From Eudorina sp. 2006-703-Eu-15 (taxonomy: Eukaryota > Chlorophyta > Chlorophyceae > Chlamydomonadales > Volvocaceae), in the NCBI GenBank assembly GCA_003117195.1, contig BDSI01000152.1, positions 131,501 through 195,500 of the forward strand: a stretch of DNA of 64,000 nt, given 5' to 3'. The translations under genes and the position numbers were made by a program. Below, piece after piece: positions 38,601-49,798 of the stretch (positions are counted from its first letter, which is position 1; each line of letters begins with the position of its first letter). A model generated the notes under the pieces. The model had not been told where the DNA came from, did not search any database, and saw only the letters and a program-made list of their open reading frames with translations.

Positions 38601-38759
38601 GGCGGTGTCAGCCATGGCTGTAGCCAGCACCATCACCTGTTGTGGCAGCAGGACCGCAGCCGTCAACAGCACGAGGGCGGTCCCCCAAGGTGGTGCGGGT
38701 GGGGCTGCAGGTCGCCGGCGGCCGCTGCACCGCGGCATGGAGCGTCGTTGAGGCCACAT
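35674..38759 (-). CDS. Large secreted or membrane-anchored protein, unknown family
   Basis: Five exons join in phase: 38759-37050, 36692-36639, 36544-36344, 36117-36023 and 35818-35674 (TGA), giving 734 aa. The N-terminus is basic followed by a hydrophobic stretch (TALVLLTAAVLL), read as signal peptide or anchor. Exon 1 is dominated by low complexity: Gln-rich around residues 200-230, Ser-rich, then Gly/Ser-rich ending in an octaglycine run. From about residue 545 onward the sequence is more ordered and continues through all short exons (SRLFPFCRPPYLLC, VTFLGVTTDQ, then NVFFNGLNGVVGNQYRIA, then NWVITRTGPGFATTAVNFGP). It ends in a Thr/Val/Pro-rich tail. This C-terminal part looks like a beta-rich extracellular domain but I cannot assign it. 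An extracellular-matrix role is only a guess from composition. Confidence 0.75.
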
Positions 38760-40575
38760 TCGCGATGGACAGCGGGCAACGCAGGCGACCCGGGCTGGAG
38801 GTATGGAGTAATCGCGGCTGATTCGCTTGCTTGACGGGCCTTATGTGCTGTGACTTTATGAGGGTCGATACGGGAGCGCCGAGGCCCCTTCGAAGTGTCA
38901 TGCCATGCAAACGGCTTCAATTTGGCAAACGACTGGACGGGGCCATCTGAGGTCTTGTCGTTCAGGTCGCAACACGGAGACGTGGAGATTGCTTGAGCAC
39001 TTGAACTCCTGGCAGAGGTGTCCTTGCGCAGGGCGAGGTTGTTTGTAGAGGGAGCGCGGGAGTCACCTGTCCCCTTTCATGGGACGAGCCGAAGCAGGCG
39101 GTCTGCCTCCGCCGGGCCAGCCAACGCAGCTGCTGGATACCGCGTACCGGCTATGTGCCACAATATATGACTGAAGCCATCTATCCAGCTAATGGCGCTC
39201 ACAGTTAAGGGCCCTGACAGCATACAACCCAGACCTCCTGCGGGCTGCCGGAGCGCTAAGGCCTGTGACTGTCTGCAGGCTCCGACAAGCCATGCCCGCG
39301 CATCAATCATAACCTCGGCTGCTCAAATTCAACTTCCAAGTGCGACACATACGTTGTATGCCGGCTGGTGCTGCCCATTTCGATGGGGCACATTGTCATA
39401 CCAACCACGCCACTCAATCGACGTTGAACGCCACAGCATTCGGCCCCCCTTTCACGTCCCGGCATTTCCTGACATCATCGTCATTTGGGCCCCTACCGTA
39501 TTTTCACTTCCCTTTCAGACAGGGGGGGATCACATACCGAGGTAAACGGGTCAGGAGACCGTTGGACGAGCGGTTGCCATCAAGTTGGCCAAGAAACGAA
39601 AACCGGTCATCAAGAATATAAAGAGCAGTTGGCGGACTCTTGGCCAGCCTCGGGGCCCCCGCTTCTGGCTCAGCCGGCTTCAGGTCACCTATTGGCCCGG
39701 CCCCAGCTCACCCGGCGTAGCAAACGGGGTTTCACCACGTCACACTTTCTACATCAATGCAGATCATCATTCTTGTGACAGCAGTTTGCAGTACGTGGCA
39801 GCATTATTATTAAGGATGCTACAGCGGACCCCGCGGGTCATCGGTGACAGCCAACGGCGACAGCCGAGGCTTCCTCACCATACACTGCCTAAACGAACTG
39901 GCGCCACCATGGCGCTCCGGACAGGCTCCACAAGTGCACCGAAACACGCCCCGGGCCCACACTACCAGGGAAACACCCCGTTCCTGAGAACGGCAGCATG
40001 TCAGGTTGCTTGCACGTTGCCGCGTCAACGAACCGGCAGCGCGACGCGGCGACACGCCATCACAGGGGCGCAGCAGTGCCGGGCAGCCGCAGGCGGAGGA
40101 AAGAGATCTTATCCAAAACGGCCAACGTTGTCCCCAAAACGACGATGAAGACGACGACAACGTCACCCACCACCAGAGCCGCAAGGCGAACGCGGGTTTA
40201 TGGAAACCGGACGCTCACAATATGTACCGCATATATATCACACATAACACACGGCAGGGCCTAGCAGGAAGAACACAGGAATGGAGACCTCGGAATGTGG
40301 TGGTGTATGCCGTGAACCTAGCAGACCAGATCAGACCAGATCAGCGTCAAGACACTCCGTGGCTGGCCCACCCTCCGATCCTCGCCTCTATTGCAGGTAT
40401 CGTACAGTGCCGATGACAGCGGGCCCCGGGGGATGCCAAGATGTTCCGCCCCATATCACCTCCATTCTGGCCTCTCCAGTCTCCAGTGGCCTCTCCATTA
40501 TCCCCCAGGCCATTCCACCCTCGTTCCGAATTCCTTTTTACTAGACCAGTCCCCCACTACACCATGTCATTCGAT
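38760..40575. other. Intergenic with dispersed repeat, no gene resolved
   Basis: Upstream region of the 35.7-38.8 kb gene. Contains repeat family A copy 3 (39804-39975). No coding exon is supported. An AT-rich run with ATA repeats lies near 40219-40260. Confidence 0.4.
39804..39975 (+). repeat. Dispersed repeat family A, copy 3
   Basis: The fullest copy, beginning TTATTATTAAGGATGCTACA and ending near CCAGGGAAACACCCC. Matches 27021-27160, 49221-49385 and inverted 5230-5343. Confidence 0.85.
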
Positions 40576-40584
40576 GCTCAGCGC

Positions 40585-40680
40585 TCTCGGGATTTGAACC
40601 CGTCACCCACCCGTTGGTGGGTGCTGCCGGAGGAACACCACGTCATCCCAACATTTTGCCTCACTGCTTGGCGACATGGC
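40585..40680 (-). repeat. tRNA-like segment (A-box and B-box), SINE-type candidate
   Basis: On the minus strand, an A-box-like TCGCCAAGCAGTGAGG (40674-40659) is followed about 58 bases later by a B-box GGTTCAAATCC (40600-40590). The T-stem pairs over four bases, but acceptor and anticodon stems do not form, so this is not an intact tRNA. A tRNA-derived repeat is the likeliest reading. Confidence 0.4.
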
Positions 40681-40689
40681 CTCACCATT

Positions 40690-42470
40690 TCAACAAGCCG
40701 TGTCAAGGCCCGACGCAATGCGCCACAAAAAGGCGGAACAGCTTGGGGTTCATGTCCCTGTCCGTACACCCGCCGTACGATTTGTCGTATACGTGCCGTA
40801 CGGTCGAGTGCCGGGGGCCCTTAGCCACCCAGAGGGCCCCTAGCCGGGCTGGCAAATAGTGCAGGGGGGATGCGCAGGGCCGTCGCGTCCCTGCACCTCT
40901 CGCCAGCAAGCACGCCGTAAACGACACAAACACGTCCCGAACACACGGAGAGCCACGCCCACCGCCTCCGTCACTGCACCTAACCAGCAGTTCCGGCGCG
41001 CGTTGCAGGCTGATCTGGACTCGCGGCACGAACACCCCGCCTTGCATGCCAACAGCCTCAGTCCATGCAGCACCCCCACGCCGTTGGCGCTGCACACACC
41101 GACCTGCTGGCCGCCGCCACGAGCGGCTCCGCATTGTTCGCCACCGCGGTCCGCTTTGCCTGCCCGCCCTGCGTGCGGTGTGCCGCGCCCAGCGCCAGCG
41201 TCAGCACTGCTCGCTGCTGCGAGTCGCAGCCGTCGGCGGCGCTGGCGGCTACCTCCGTAGCCAGCGCGCGCACGAGACACAGCACCCATGTTTCCGAACC
41301 AGTGGCTCCGCGGTGGCGAGCGACTGCTGCGCGGCGGCCGGTGTCACTGCTTCGTCACCGGGCATGCGCGCCTGATCCAGCTGCAGCAGCTTCTCGGGCA
41401 CCTGCCAGGACACGGCACCCCCGACAGCGACACGCGCATCAGCAAGCCTGCAGGAACGGTACATGGGGGAGCGAATTGCTGAGGTTACAGAAGCTCAAAC
41501 AGGCGCACCGTAAGCACCACAGGCAAGCGCTGGCCGTTGTCCGGAACCTTTCTTCCAGCAATCAGACGGGCGTGCATCATTGCGGCCGAGCGGCCCAGCT
41601 GGCCCGTCGCCACCCACGGACACTCGCGTCCAGGACTTGCAATTGCTGCTGTACCAGCGGCGAGGCAATCTGGCGATTATAGATAAAGATTCCCCGTCCC
41701 TGCGAAAGTGCGTTCTGTGGGTTGCACGATGCGCCAAAGCGTTCACCCTGCAGAACGCACGACAGCAGAGGCTATATCGACGCAACACACGAAGCCAGGA
41801 TTCGTAAGCAACCCGTCCGGGTAGGTGGCATTATCATTACCACACTCTCCCGTGAAGCGCCTGAGCGCGTCCTGGTCAGTCGCTGACGGCCAAAGCCCCA
41901 GGGCCGCGTCGTCAGAGTTACTCCACTCCAGGTATTGCCCACTCCCCGATGGGAGCGCCTGGACATTTCCTTTTTGCGCGGCGCTGCCGCCGCAACATCC
42001 CTCCATACTGTTTTGCTTTGATGTAATGCGTCTCCCACGACGTACTCGCTCACACCGCTCCTCGTTTTCCCTGTGCGCAACGCCATGTCCTTCGCGGCGC
42101 GGCTGCACCTTCATCTGACACAGGTCGTTACGGTTTCGGGTATTTCGGGATGGATCGGGTCCGCGGTGCACATTGCTTACTGCTACACTCGGCGGCCCTT
42201 GCATAGTCTCACTTTCCACTGCCATGCAGGTACCTCTAGGTACATAATCCACGTACGTCTTCTTAGTTTTGGGGTTGTGCCCGGGTCTGTGTCTGTTTTT
42301 GATCTTTCTTTTCTCCGGAAACACCTGGCCCAACATAGCCCTTACCTCTTCCCTTCCTCACCTCTAAAACTTATGGAGATGTACGCACTGACTGCTAGAA
42401 CCTGACTACAGGCGTTAAGCGCGCAATCGGTTCTGATCTGATCCGCGTCGCGCCCATCGCACGCACTCAC
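40690..42470 (-). other. GC-rich region with unresolved minus-strand coding signal
   Basis: Several overlapping minus-strand frames stay open (for example 41285-41058 and 41464-41249, with Ala/Val/Leu-rich helical composition). Around 41.9 kb an acidic stretch (LEWSNSDDAALGLWPS) looks coding. These may be 3' exons of the gene at 42.5-44.1 kb, but I could not find a phase-consistent chain of splice sites. Confidence 0.35.
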
Positions 42471-44120
42471 GGCATTGTGGCGTGTATGTGTCTGAGTGAC
42501 CCGCGGGGGCAGCGGATGCACCGGCTGGCCAACACGACGACATCCGCCCAGTCACGCCTGAGAGGGTCTGCCGAAATACGCCAACCGATGCAGCTCTACC
42601 GTCGGCTGGCCATTCGTCCGCAGCCTCATTTATCGACGTCATATTTTCAAAGCGAAGAATGGGTAGTTATGTGGCTGGCACACGGGCAGTTTTCGAGCTC
42701 ATCCATGGCCCTGTCCTGCCGATGGACAAAGCCACACCCACACATCCCCGCTCTCACTCACCGAGTGCACCACTGTCGTCCCACCGCCGACTGTAACGCA
42801 ACGGAGTGGCTCTGCTGCAGCGCCGCCCGACAGGCCGGCCCCATCTGGTCTATGAGACAAGTCTCCAACAGCTTAGCCAGGCCCCACAGGAGGATGGCCG
42901 GGTCGCCGCTGCTCAACGAGCCAGCTGGCGCTCCAGGGAGGCAGGAGCACAGGGCGGACAGCCAGGAGTCGCATGGCTGCATGCCGGCGGTGGTCAGCTG
43001 CGGTGACCGCGGGGGGAACCCGCGGCGGGTAGATGGCGTCGATGAGGCGACCGCCGGTCGCAAGGGTGGCGGCAAAGTCCTGCAGATGGCCCGAGCGGCC
43101 GTGACGCGTCCTGTCAGCCGTGTCTGGGTATCAAGGAGCGGCAGTCCCTGGAGCTCCTCGGCGAGGGAAGTCACCTGGAGTGTGGAGCACGGGAACGGCC
43201 GGGGGGAACGGGGCTTCCGCGGGCGAGGGAGAGGGAGATATGAAAGGGGTTCCTCAAGTGAAAGCGTCCGACTCGCATTAATGAATACATTCTAAACCAT
43301 AAATGCGCGGTGCTGACTGCCATACATGCGCGGTGCTGACTGCCAACGCGCAATGACGATGATATGCCAGGCGCCGGCAGCTCGCCCAAGGGCTCACCGA
43401 CAACTATTAAATGGGCTCAAACATTCGCACTGGCGGTCAAGTCGGAACTTTTGACGGTCGTCAAAACAGGCACTTACCTTCTTGAGAAGGCTGCCCGACA
43501 ACCGTCCTTCCTTAAAGTATTCCGCATTCCTAGACCTTTGCAGCATCTGCAGCAGAACAGCACAAACTCACCAATAAAGACTCACGGCTGCAGCACGCAT
43601 AGCAGCTACACAGACCTGAGCACAACCCAAGGAACTGATAAACTTTACTATTTTCTAGTAGGTATTCAGCCCAGCTGATGTGGAAGCGGTGAGTAGGCGC
43701 GACTTTCCTCCTTCACTGACAGTCATAGAGTACGGGGCCGTACGGTTGCGAGTGAGAGCAAGTCACGATGAGCGCGGCCCCGAGCAGCACCGAGCGTTCT
43801 TACAGTGGGCTCCAGCACCTAGGTTCCAGCTGGTAATGCGCAGCCGACCAGCACCGTCTTCCGTCCAGATTGACCCCCCTGGTCCCCTCCTGCCGTCCTA
43901 GCCACCGGACCACTTCAGTCGCCCCAGAGCCCTTCATTTTGCTGTTTACCCATCGGGCAGTACTGCCGTACTCGCCACCAGCTCCCGCTCGTCCATCCTT
44001 CCCCTCCCGCTGCAGCCGCTCAGCCCGCAGCCGCTCTATGGATTTGGACGCCCCTTTCGTGCGCCCGGGTGGCAGGGCCTGCCTGCCTGCGTCATCACGT
44101 TTGATCCCAGATTTGGGCCT
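42471..44120 (-). CDS. Partial gene model, possible OPR-repeat (organelle RNA-binding) protein
   Basis: Exons 43546-43478, 43174-42762 and 42557-42471 join in phase. They encode LQRSRNAEYFKEGRL, then EELQGLPLLDTQTRLTGRV, then SGDPAILLWGLAKLLETC, then DWADVVVLASRC. The LLWGLAKL and WADVVVLA periodicity resembles octotricopeptide (OPR) repeats, a large algal family acting on organelle transcripts. Upstream, about 44120-43804 encodes a basic, charged stretch (ASKSIERLRAERLQREG) followed by ATEVVRWLGRQEGTRGVNLD, similar to OPR N-terminal parts. Its donor does not match the phase of the next exon, so a small exon is missing or the donor is wrong. Neither end of the gene is established. Family assignment is inference from pattern only. 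Confidence 0.45.
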
Positions 44121-46433
44121 ACTATATTTGGACGACAATGAACTGCAGCCCTCGCTGCTGCTACGGTTGTGCGTTTGCTTCCGATCATCAGGCCGGAGGG
44201 TGCAGACGGACCGGGGCGAACAAGTATGTGTGTACGCCGGGATGGTTGTTTGGCTGGGCGGTGACACATTGTGGACTTGATGTCGGACATACACCGTTTG
44301 GTGTAGCCCCGCACCCGAACCCGCGCACGCAGCTTCGCCGCAACACACGTGCATCAGGGTGTGCACGCAGGGGTTATTTTGGCCACGGCACGTTTGAAGT
44401 AACGATGGGTGGGGGCGAACCTCATTCGTCACCACTCCGCTGCGCAATACCGACGGGTTCAATGTACAAAGCACGCGCAGTTAAGGCTGCGGATCCGGGT
44501 CACGTCATCAACCAATCCCACCAGATGATAACCGCCGCTCAGTTCTGAGGTGGCGGTTATCTCTGAGCGGCGGGCGCAGACGTACTAACCAAACAATGCA
44601 GTTGCCAATGTCAACGTCCTTGTCACCACGGCGCCATCCATGGCCTAATGATGCCAGGCATTTATGCAGGGCGGTACAAGAAAAAATTATGAAATCTCTC
44701 AGGGCAGGTCAGATTACCGTGTCTTTCAGATGCGAGAGGCCGGGTGCCTCCCATATTCGTAATGCGCAGCACTGATTGCCGAATATGTGCACCCCTGCTG
44801 ACCTCAATCCTCCTCAACCACCACCATCGCCTTCGCATGCACCACCTGCAACAAAGCCCCCTCGCCCCGATGGATGCCGTCGGGCACTGGTGCCTCTTTC
44901 TAGAATGCATCATCCAGCGCAGATCGGCTTAGGTCGCACACATACATAACATTTGCGAGTCCTGCCCAGTGTTCGTATCTTATTCTAAGGCTGCCCACTC
45001 ACCACCACCACTACTACTACCACTATCAGCACCTGAACCTGCCCGGCATCCCGATTATATAGATGCAGATGCTTTGTGCCTGGCTTGCCCCTCCTTGTCA
45101 GGCACTAAGGATACATCAGTGAGACCCGTCCAGCCTATGCAAACATAAACTGCATACTGCTAAACCCCATGCTGCTGCGGCTGGCTGCGCGGCCAGCCAA
45201 GGTGTGAGACAATTGGACTCCCCTTCTGCCTGTATGTAGTATCCCATGGATCAAATTGGTTGTCTTCGCGCACACCTGAACTAACTAACGCTCGTGCGAA
45301 CTGCAACCTGCAACGCATGCCCATACATACATGCGCATCTCGTCCGGGGCCCGTGGCGATCATTTGTAGGTCAGATCAGCCAGCCATCCTGCCTCCACAG
45401 TTCCTTGGAAGGAAACCCGGGATCGTCGGTTACTACTCCTCACTACTCAATCAAGCAGTCGAATCTCTGGCCTGCGCAGCTCCGTGGGGACCCCACAACC
45501 GTGATATCACCACAACGAAGCGAGTCCTGTACAGCACCATTTCATTCGACACCGCTCGATGAATAGTACAGTGGACTCATCCAGCCTCATCATCAAACAC
45601 TGCAAACACATGCCGCACCATCACGGTGCACCGGCGGTTGGTTGGCGCGAACTCTGCCAAGGGCACCACCTCTTGCCTAGGGACAGGCTAGTCAGGGAGA
45701 GTCAGGGTGTGTCGCACAGGCTCCCCTTTCGTTGAACTAGCAGTCACCAGCCCCCGTTGGTGGCCCGCAGTCTCGACCGACCACGGAGATCGAGACGGAC
45801 CATGAAATGCATCCTTATGGCCCGCCTGCGCCGCCGCACCCCGTTACGGCCCACCTGCGCACATTTTAAGTTGCGAACCGAGAGCCCTCGTATCCGTCGA
45901 CCTCGCTACCGCAGCCAGTAGTGGGCCATCCTCAGTTCCTTACACGTCCTCCCCAGACGTGTTTTCGAGCTGGGCCCATGGCTTGTGAAGCTGCAGCCCT
46001 GTAGCCCGACCTGTAGGGGGTGGGGTCCCGACTACTGCTGCTTAACCTTTCCAAGAAACAGCAATCAGCTACACACAGTTGGCTCCAGAAATTCACTACC
46101 GCCCGTCGTGACGCATTGATTGTCCCCTAGCACCAAGACTGGGCCATGGTCGCCGCACGCTGCCGTCATAGATAGCCGCCCCGCTCCCATCGGGCCGATG
46201 ATGGCAACAAGGACCGTTGCATCAGCGTGCGGCCGCACTGCCCACAGGAGTCAGATGTATGACCTGAACCTTCAGGAGATCAGGACCCTCCGGTACCGGC
46301 CGTGCTCACACGTCAGACCGACGTATGAAAGCTTGGCAGCGCGGAGGGCTCCGGAAGACTGGAGAGGGTGCCAGCGTACACCACATGTCGTGGGCACGTC
46401 AAGGCCAATAAACCGGCTCGGCAATTCAGCTTA
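44121..46433. other. Intergenic region, no gene resolved
   Basis: No domain-bearing exon was found. A perfect inverted repeat GGTTATC-type hairpin occurs near 44530-44572 (AACCGCCGCTCAGT facing TGAGCGGCGGGC). TTACA at 45940-45944 could serve as a minus-strand poly(A) signal for the J-domain gene, about 490 bases after its stop. Confidence 0.4.
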
Positions 46434-49400
46434 CTACGTCATCCGTACGGAGATGAAGGACGCGAGAGAGTTCCACTGCGCCTCCAGCTTGGCGGGCAAC
46501 GTCTGCTGCTGCTCCACCCGCACCAACGCGTGCATGTTGGAGTCGTAGTCGTCGCCGCCCGGGGCCAAGTGGGACGAAGAACGCCTAGGGATGGGCGGCA
46601 TAGACAACAGAAGACGGCAAACTTCCATGAGGCGGGTGCGTGAGTGGGAAAAGTGTTTCGGGTCGTTATAAGAGCACAGCGTGCGTGGTTGCGAACATGG
46701 GACACATGCTGTGTGCGGGTATGTAGCTGCAATGTACCTGGCCGCCTGGAGTGTGTGGCACATGAACACCTTCCGCTGATGCTCTACTCGGGCAAGACCG
46801 TAACGGCGGGTCGGCGCTGAGATGGCAGCAGGGACAGGGAATCTGGAGCACTTGCCCAACCCCGGTATCATATCACCCCGACTCTTCATCCAGATGCACT
46901 TGCATACAACGTCATCAAGCTGAAGATTTACGGCGCTCGACACGTCCAGGCGCAATGGCAGCACGTTGGCAATCATACTCCAGCATCTGCCGACAGACAC
47001 CCTTTCTTTTCACCCCTACCTCATCCGCCCTCCCTCACCCGCCCCTACCTACCATATCGACGATGCATCCGACGCCACTGTGAGGCCCCGCGAGCCCGTA
47101 TCGGAGCTGACTACCAGCGCAAATCCATCACCCGCATTCCCCCCGTGCCATGCGCCAGGCGCCGAGCCGTGACTGCTGGCTGCCGTGCCCTGCTGCCCGC
47201 CGCCCTCGGCGTACACGGCCGCCCGCACCAAGGCGGTGCTCGCTGCGTAGCTGGTGCCCGTGGATGCGACGTAGTCGTCGCCGCTATGGCAGTACATGCT
47301 GTGCCACTGTTGTGCGGCCGTGGGTGCTGCAGGCCTGGACGACCACGCTCCCGACGAACTCGCTGCGAGGACAATCACAAGCACATACATCGGCATATCG
47401 GTTTGGGGCCGCAGGCAGGGAAATCGCAGCCATGCAGGGCACTACCATGCGTGGTACGGCAGGACGCCGTTGCCCGCTCCTCCAGAGTCTTAGGTCATGC
47501 AACACATAGCTTGGCTAGCATCGCGTGCAAGACTAAAAGGAGAAGAGCTGTCAGTGTCCTGCGGTTTGAGAATCAAACGTAGCTGGGCGCATGGCATGGT
47601 TTGTGGGTGCGCTCGACTGGGCCTTCACACCGGTACCTTTGGGTGGTTGTCGCGTCCCCGTGGCGGCTGCGAACCACCGCCGGGAAAGAAGCTTGGCCAG
47701 GGTTGAAAATTTTGGGTAATCAATTCAACAAAGGTGGTGTTTCGCTGCTGGGGGCCCCTGGGTGAATTTCTCCCTTGGTGATCTTTTTTCTTAGCAACGG
47801 CGGTTTCCCGTCCTCGCGGTGCGTGGCTCCCAAACAGCTCCGGACGAGTTTCCGGTGCGCTTGAGGTGCTGGTCCGGTGCCCGAATCTTCGCATTGTGTG
47901 GTTGACGAGAAATCCGCCCGAACCACCCAAGCCCAAGATCCTCTCATTGATGGTGGTGACAGCGGCGAGTAGGATTCCGCTGTCAGAGCGGACCCCGCGA
48001 CCTCCCTCTTTGTCCATAGCGACAGCGAAGCCGCCGCTCACTCACTCTAGGTGGACGTACTCCGTCATCTTCGAATTTGCACCCATGCCGCATCCCCCTA
48101 TGCGGGAACCAACAGCCCACCGTACTCTACTGTTGCGTCTACTCACCACGGCTTCGGGATCTGCAACGGCTGCTGGCCCGACTGAATGCAGACGTTGCCC
48201 GCGACGCCTGTTGGTATGCGGACTGCTGGTGGGTGGACGACGCGGACTGTGAGAAGATCGAGTTGGCACCGGCGCCACTGCTGCCGCTGCTGCCGCTCCT
48301 GACGCTTGAGGTCCTGTTGTATTCTGCCGCTGCTGCGCGTGCGTCCCCGAATATGCTCTGGTAACCGCCGTTGGAACTGGTTGTCGTGCTCGCTGCCCTG
48401 TACACCCTGGCCGTAGATCTTCTCCCGGATGTGCCGACAGTGGCGGCATTGCTGTTCGCGAATATGCTATTGTTGGCGCCCGAAGCTCCGGACACGGCAT
48501 CGAAATCATCGCCGAAGGAGGGACGTGACGGGGGCCTTGGCGGTACGGACGACCTTGCAGACCTGCGCGTGGGCGCCGCGCAAGTAGGTCGTCGCCAAGG
48601 GCGCTGGGCGCGCGTCTGAGGAACGCTCAGCCCTTGCATTGCCAAGCAGACGGGTGAGGAGCATTGACGTGCAGGTGCATTCAGTGTGATCAGGCGAGGA
48701 GGGCCACCAGGGAGATGCTGTAAGGCGCAGCCACTCCACATTTTCAAATCGTTACAGGTACAGTTACTTACGGGGGCGGCTCTTTGCGGCTGCTGCTGCT
48801 GCGGTGCACAGTGCTGCTTCGATATTTCGACCAGTCATAGCCCACCGTTGTGGGCCGCGCTGTTGCCGGTTGTGCAGCCTGCGGGTGACGATGGCAAGAG
48901 GACCGGGTGGAGGGTGGGTCGCTCGGCTGTCGGACAGATGCCTCCTTATCCAAACCACGCACTTTCGAATCAGCAAGTAAGCGGTGTCCGAGCATGTCTT
49001 ACAGAACTGCGTCGCACCTGCTTTATCTGCAAGTCGTACTTGGCTCTGGCGGTTAAATCCACCAGCGTATCGTACGCGGCCTTGAGCTCCATGAACTTGT
49101 CCTTGGCCCCGGGTTGCTGCAGCCACATGTGACAGATTGAAACCCAAGTTAGCTTCCTGGGTCGACCTCCCGTGCGCTGGAGAAAGAGACCGCCTTGGCG
49201 CCGTCGCACCTTATGATCAAAGATGTTACAGCGGACCCCCGCGGGTCACCGGTGACAGTCAAAGCTTCCTCACCATACACTGCATAAACGAAACTGCGCC
49301 ACCATGGCGCACCGGACAGGCTCCACAAGTGCACCGAAACGCTCCCCGTGCCCACTCTACCAGGGAACCACCCCTTTCCTGAGAACCAACCACAGCCAGG

Positions 49401-49798
49401 GATAAAGCCCGCTCAGGGGGAGTTAGCCACCAGGGCGCACCTTGCAACGGTCGGGGTGCCACATGAGCGCGAGCCTACGGAATGCGTCCTTGATATCGCG
49501 GACCGATGCGCTGTCGCGGACACCGAGCACATCGTAGTGAGTTCCTGTAAATGGTTACACAGGCATGGTTTTGCTTTGTCAGACAGCACGACTAGCGGGG
49601 CCTCAGCCGGGGGACCTTACTCGCGGCCCTCCCTGCACGTGTGTGAGCAAGGGCTCCGACGCCACCGAACTTACTCATTGCAGCTCCCGCGGCGCAAACC
49701 ACACGCAACGATTTTGAAGGTACTCGGCATTGACAGCAGGTTGGCTTCCGCTTAACTGTCGATGCATAATGGGTCGAGCAGGCCGAACGCCGAAGCAT
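46434..49798 (-). CDS. J-domain (DnaJ-like) protein, probably plastid- or mitochondrion-targeted
   Basis: Ten exons join in phase: 49798-49675, 49544-49441, 49116-49018, 48878-48772, 48562-48147, 48097-48046, 47334-47053, 46977-46908, 46775-46738 and 46584-46434 (TAG), giving 480 aa. Residues 1-41 are Arg/Ser/Cys/Ala-rich ending VVCAAGAAM, like an organelle transit peptide. The J domain starts THYDVLGV at 43, has HPD at 71-73 and continues through [12 protein letters not shown]. The middle is Ser/Arg/Ala-rich low complexity ([27 protein letters not shown] repeats). The C-terminal third is not recognised. J proteins recruit Hsp70. Exon 7 has an alternative acceptor at 47362 that also fits in phase but ends after 26 codons at 47284, giving a 326-aa protein. 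The exon 8 acceptor is a weak GAG, because the nearby CAG would create a stop. Confidence 0.78.
49221..49385 (+). repeat. Dispersed repeat family A, copy 4
   Basis: Begins AAAGATGTTACAGCGGACCC and continues through the TCACCATACACTGC and CAAGTGCACCGAAAC blocks, with a short internal deletion relative to copy 3. It lies in intron 2 of the J-domain gene. Confidence 0.85.

Noticed and set aside
40585..40680. Functional tRNA gene on the minus strand
   Set aside because: A- and B-box motifs are present, but the acceptor and anticodon stems do not pair.
40859..41682. Long Ala/Arg/Pro-rich plus-strand open frames
   Set aside because: Composition is that of antisense to GC-rich coding. The minus strand has the better coding character.
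46100..46300. Minus-strand GPMGAG-like nucleotide-binding motif
   Set aside because: The frame is short and lies beyond the stop codon of the J-domain gene, with no splice support.
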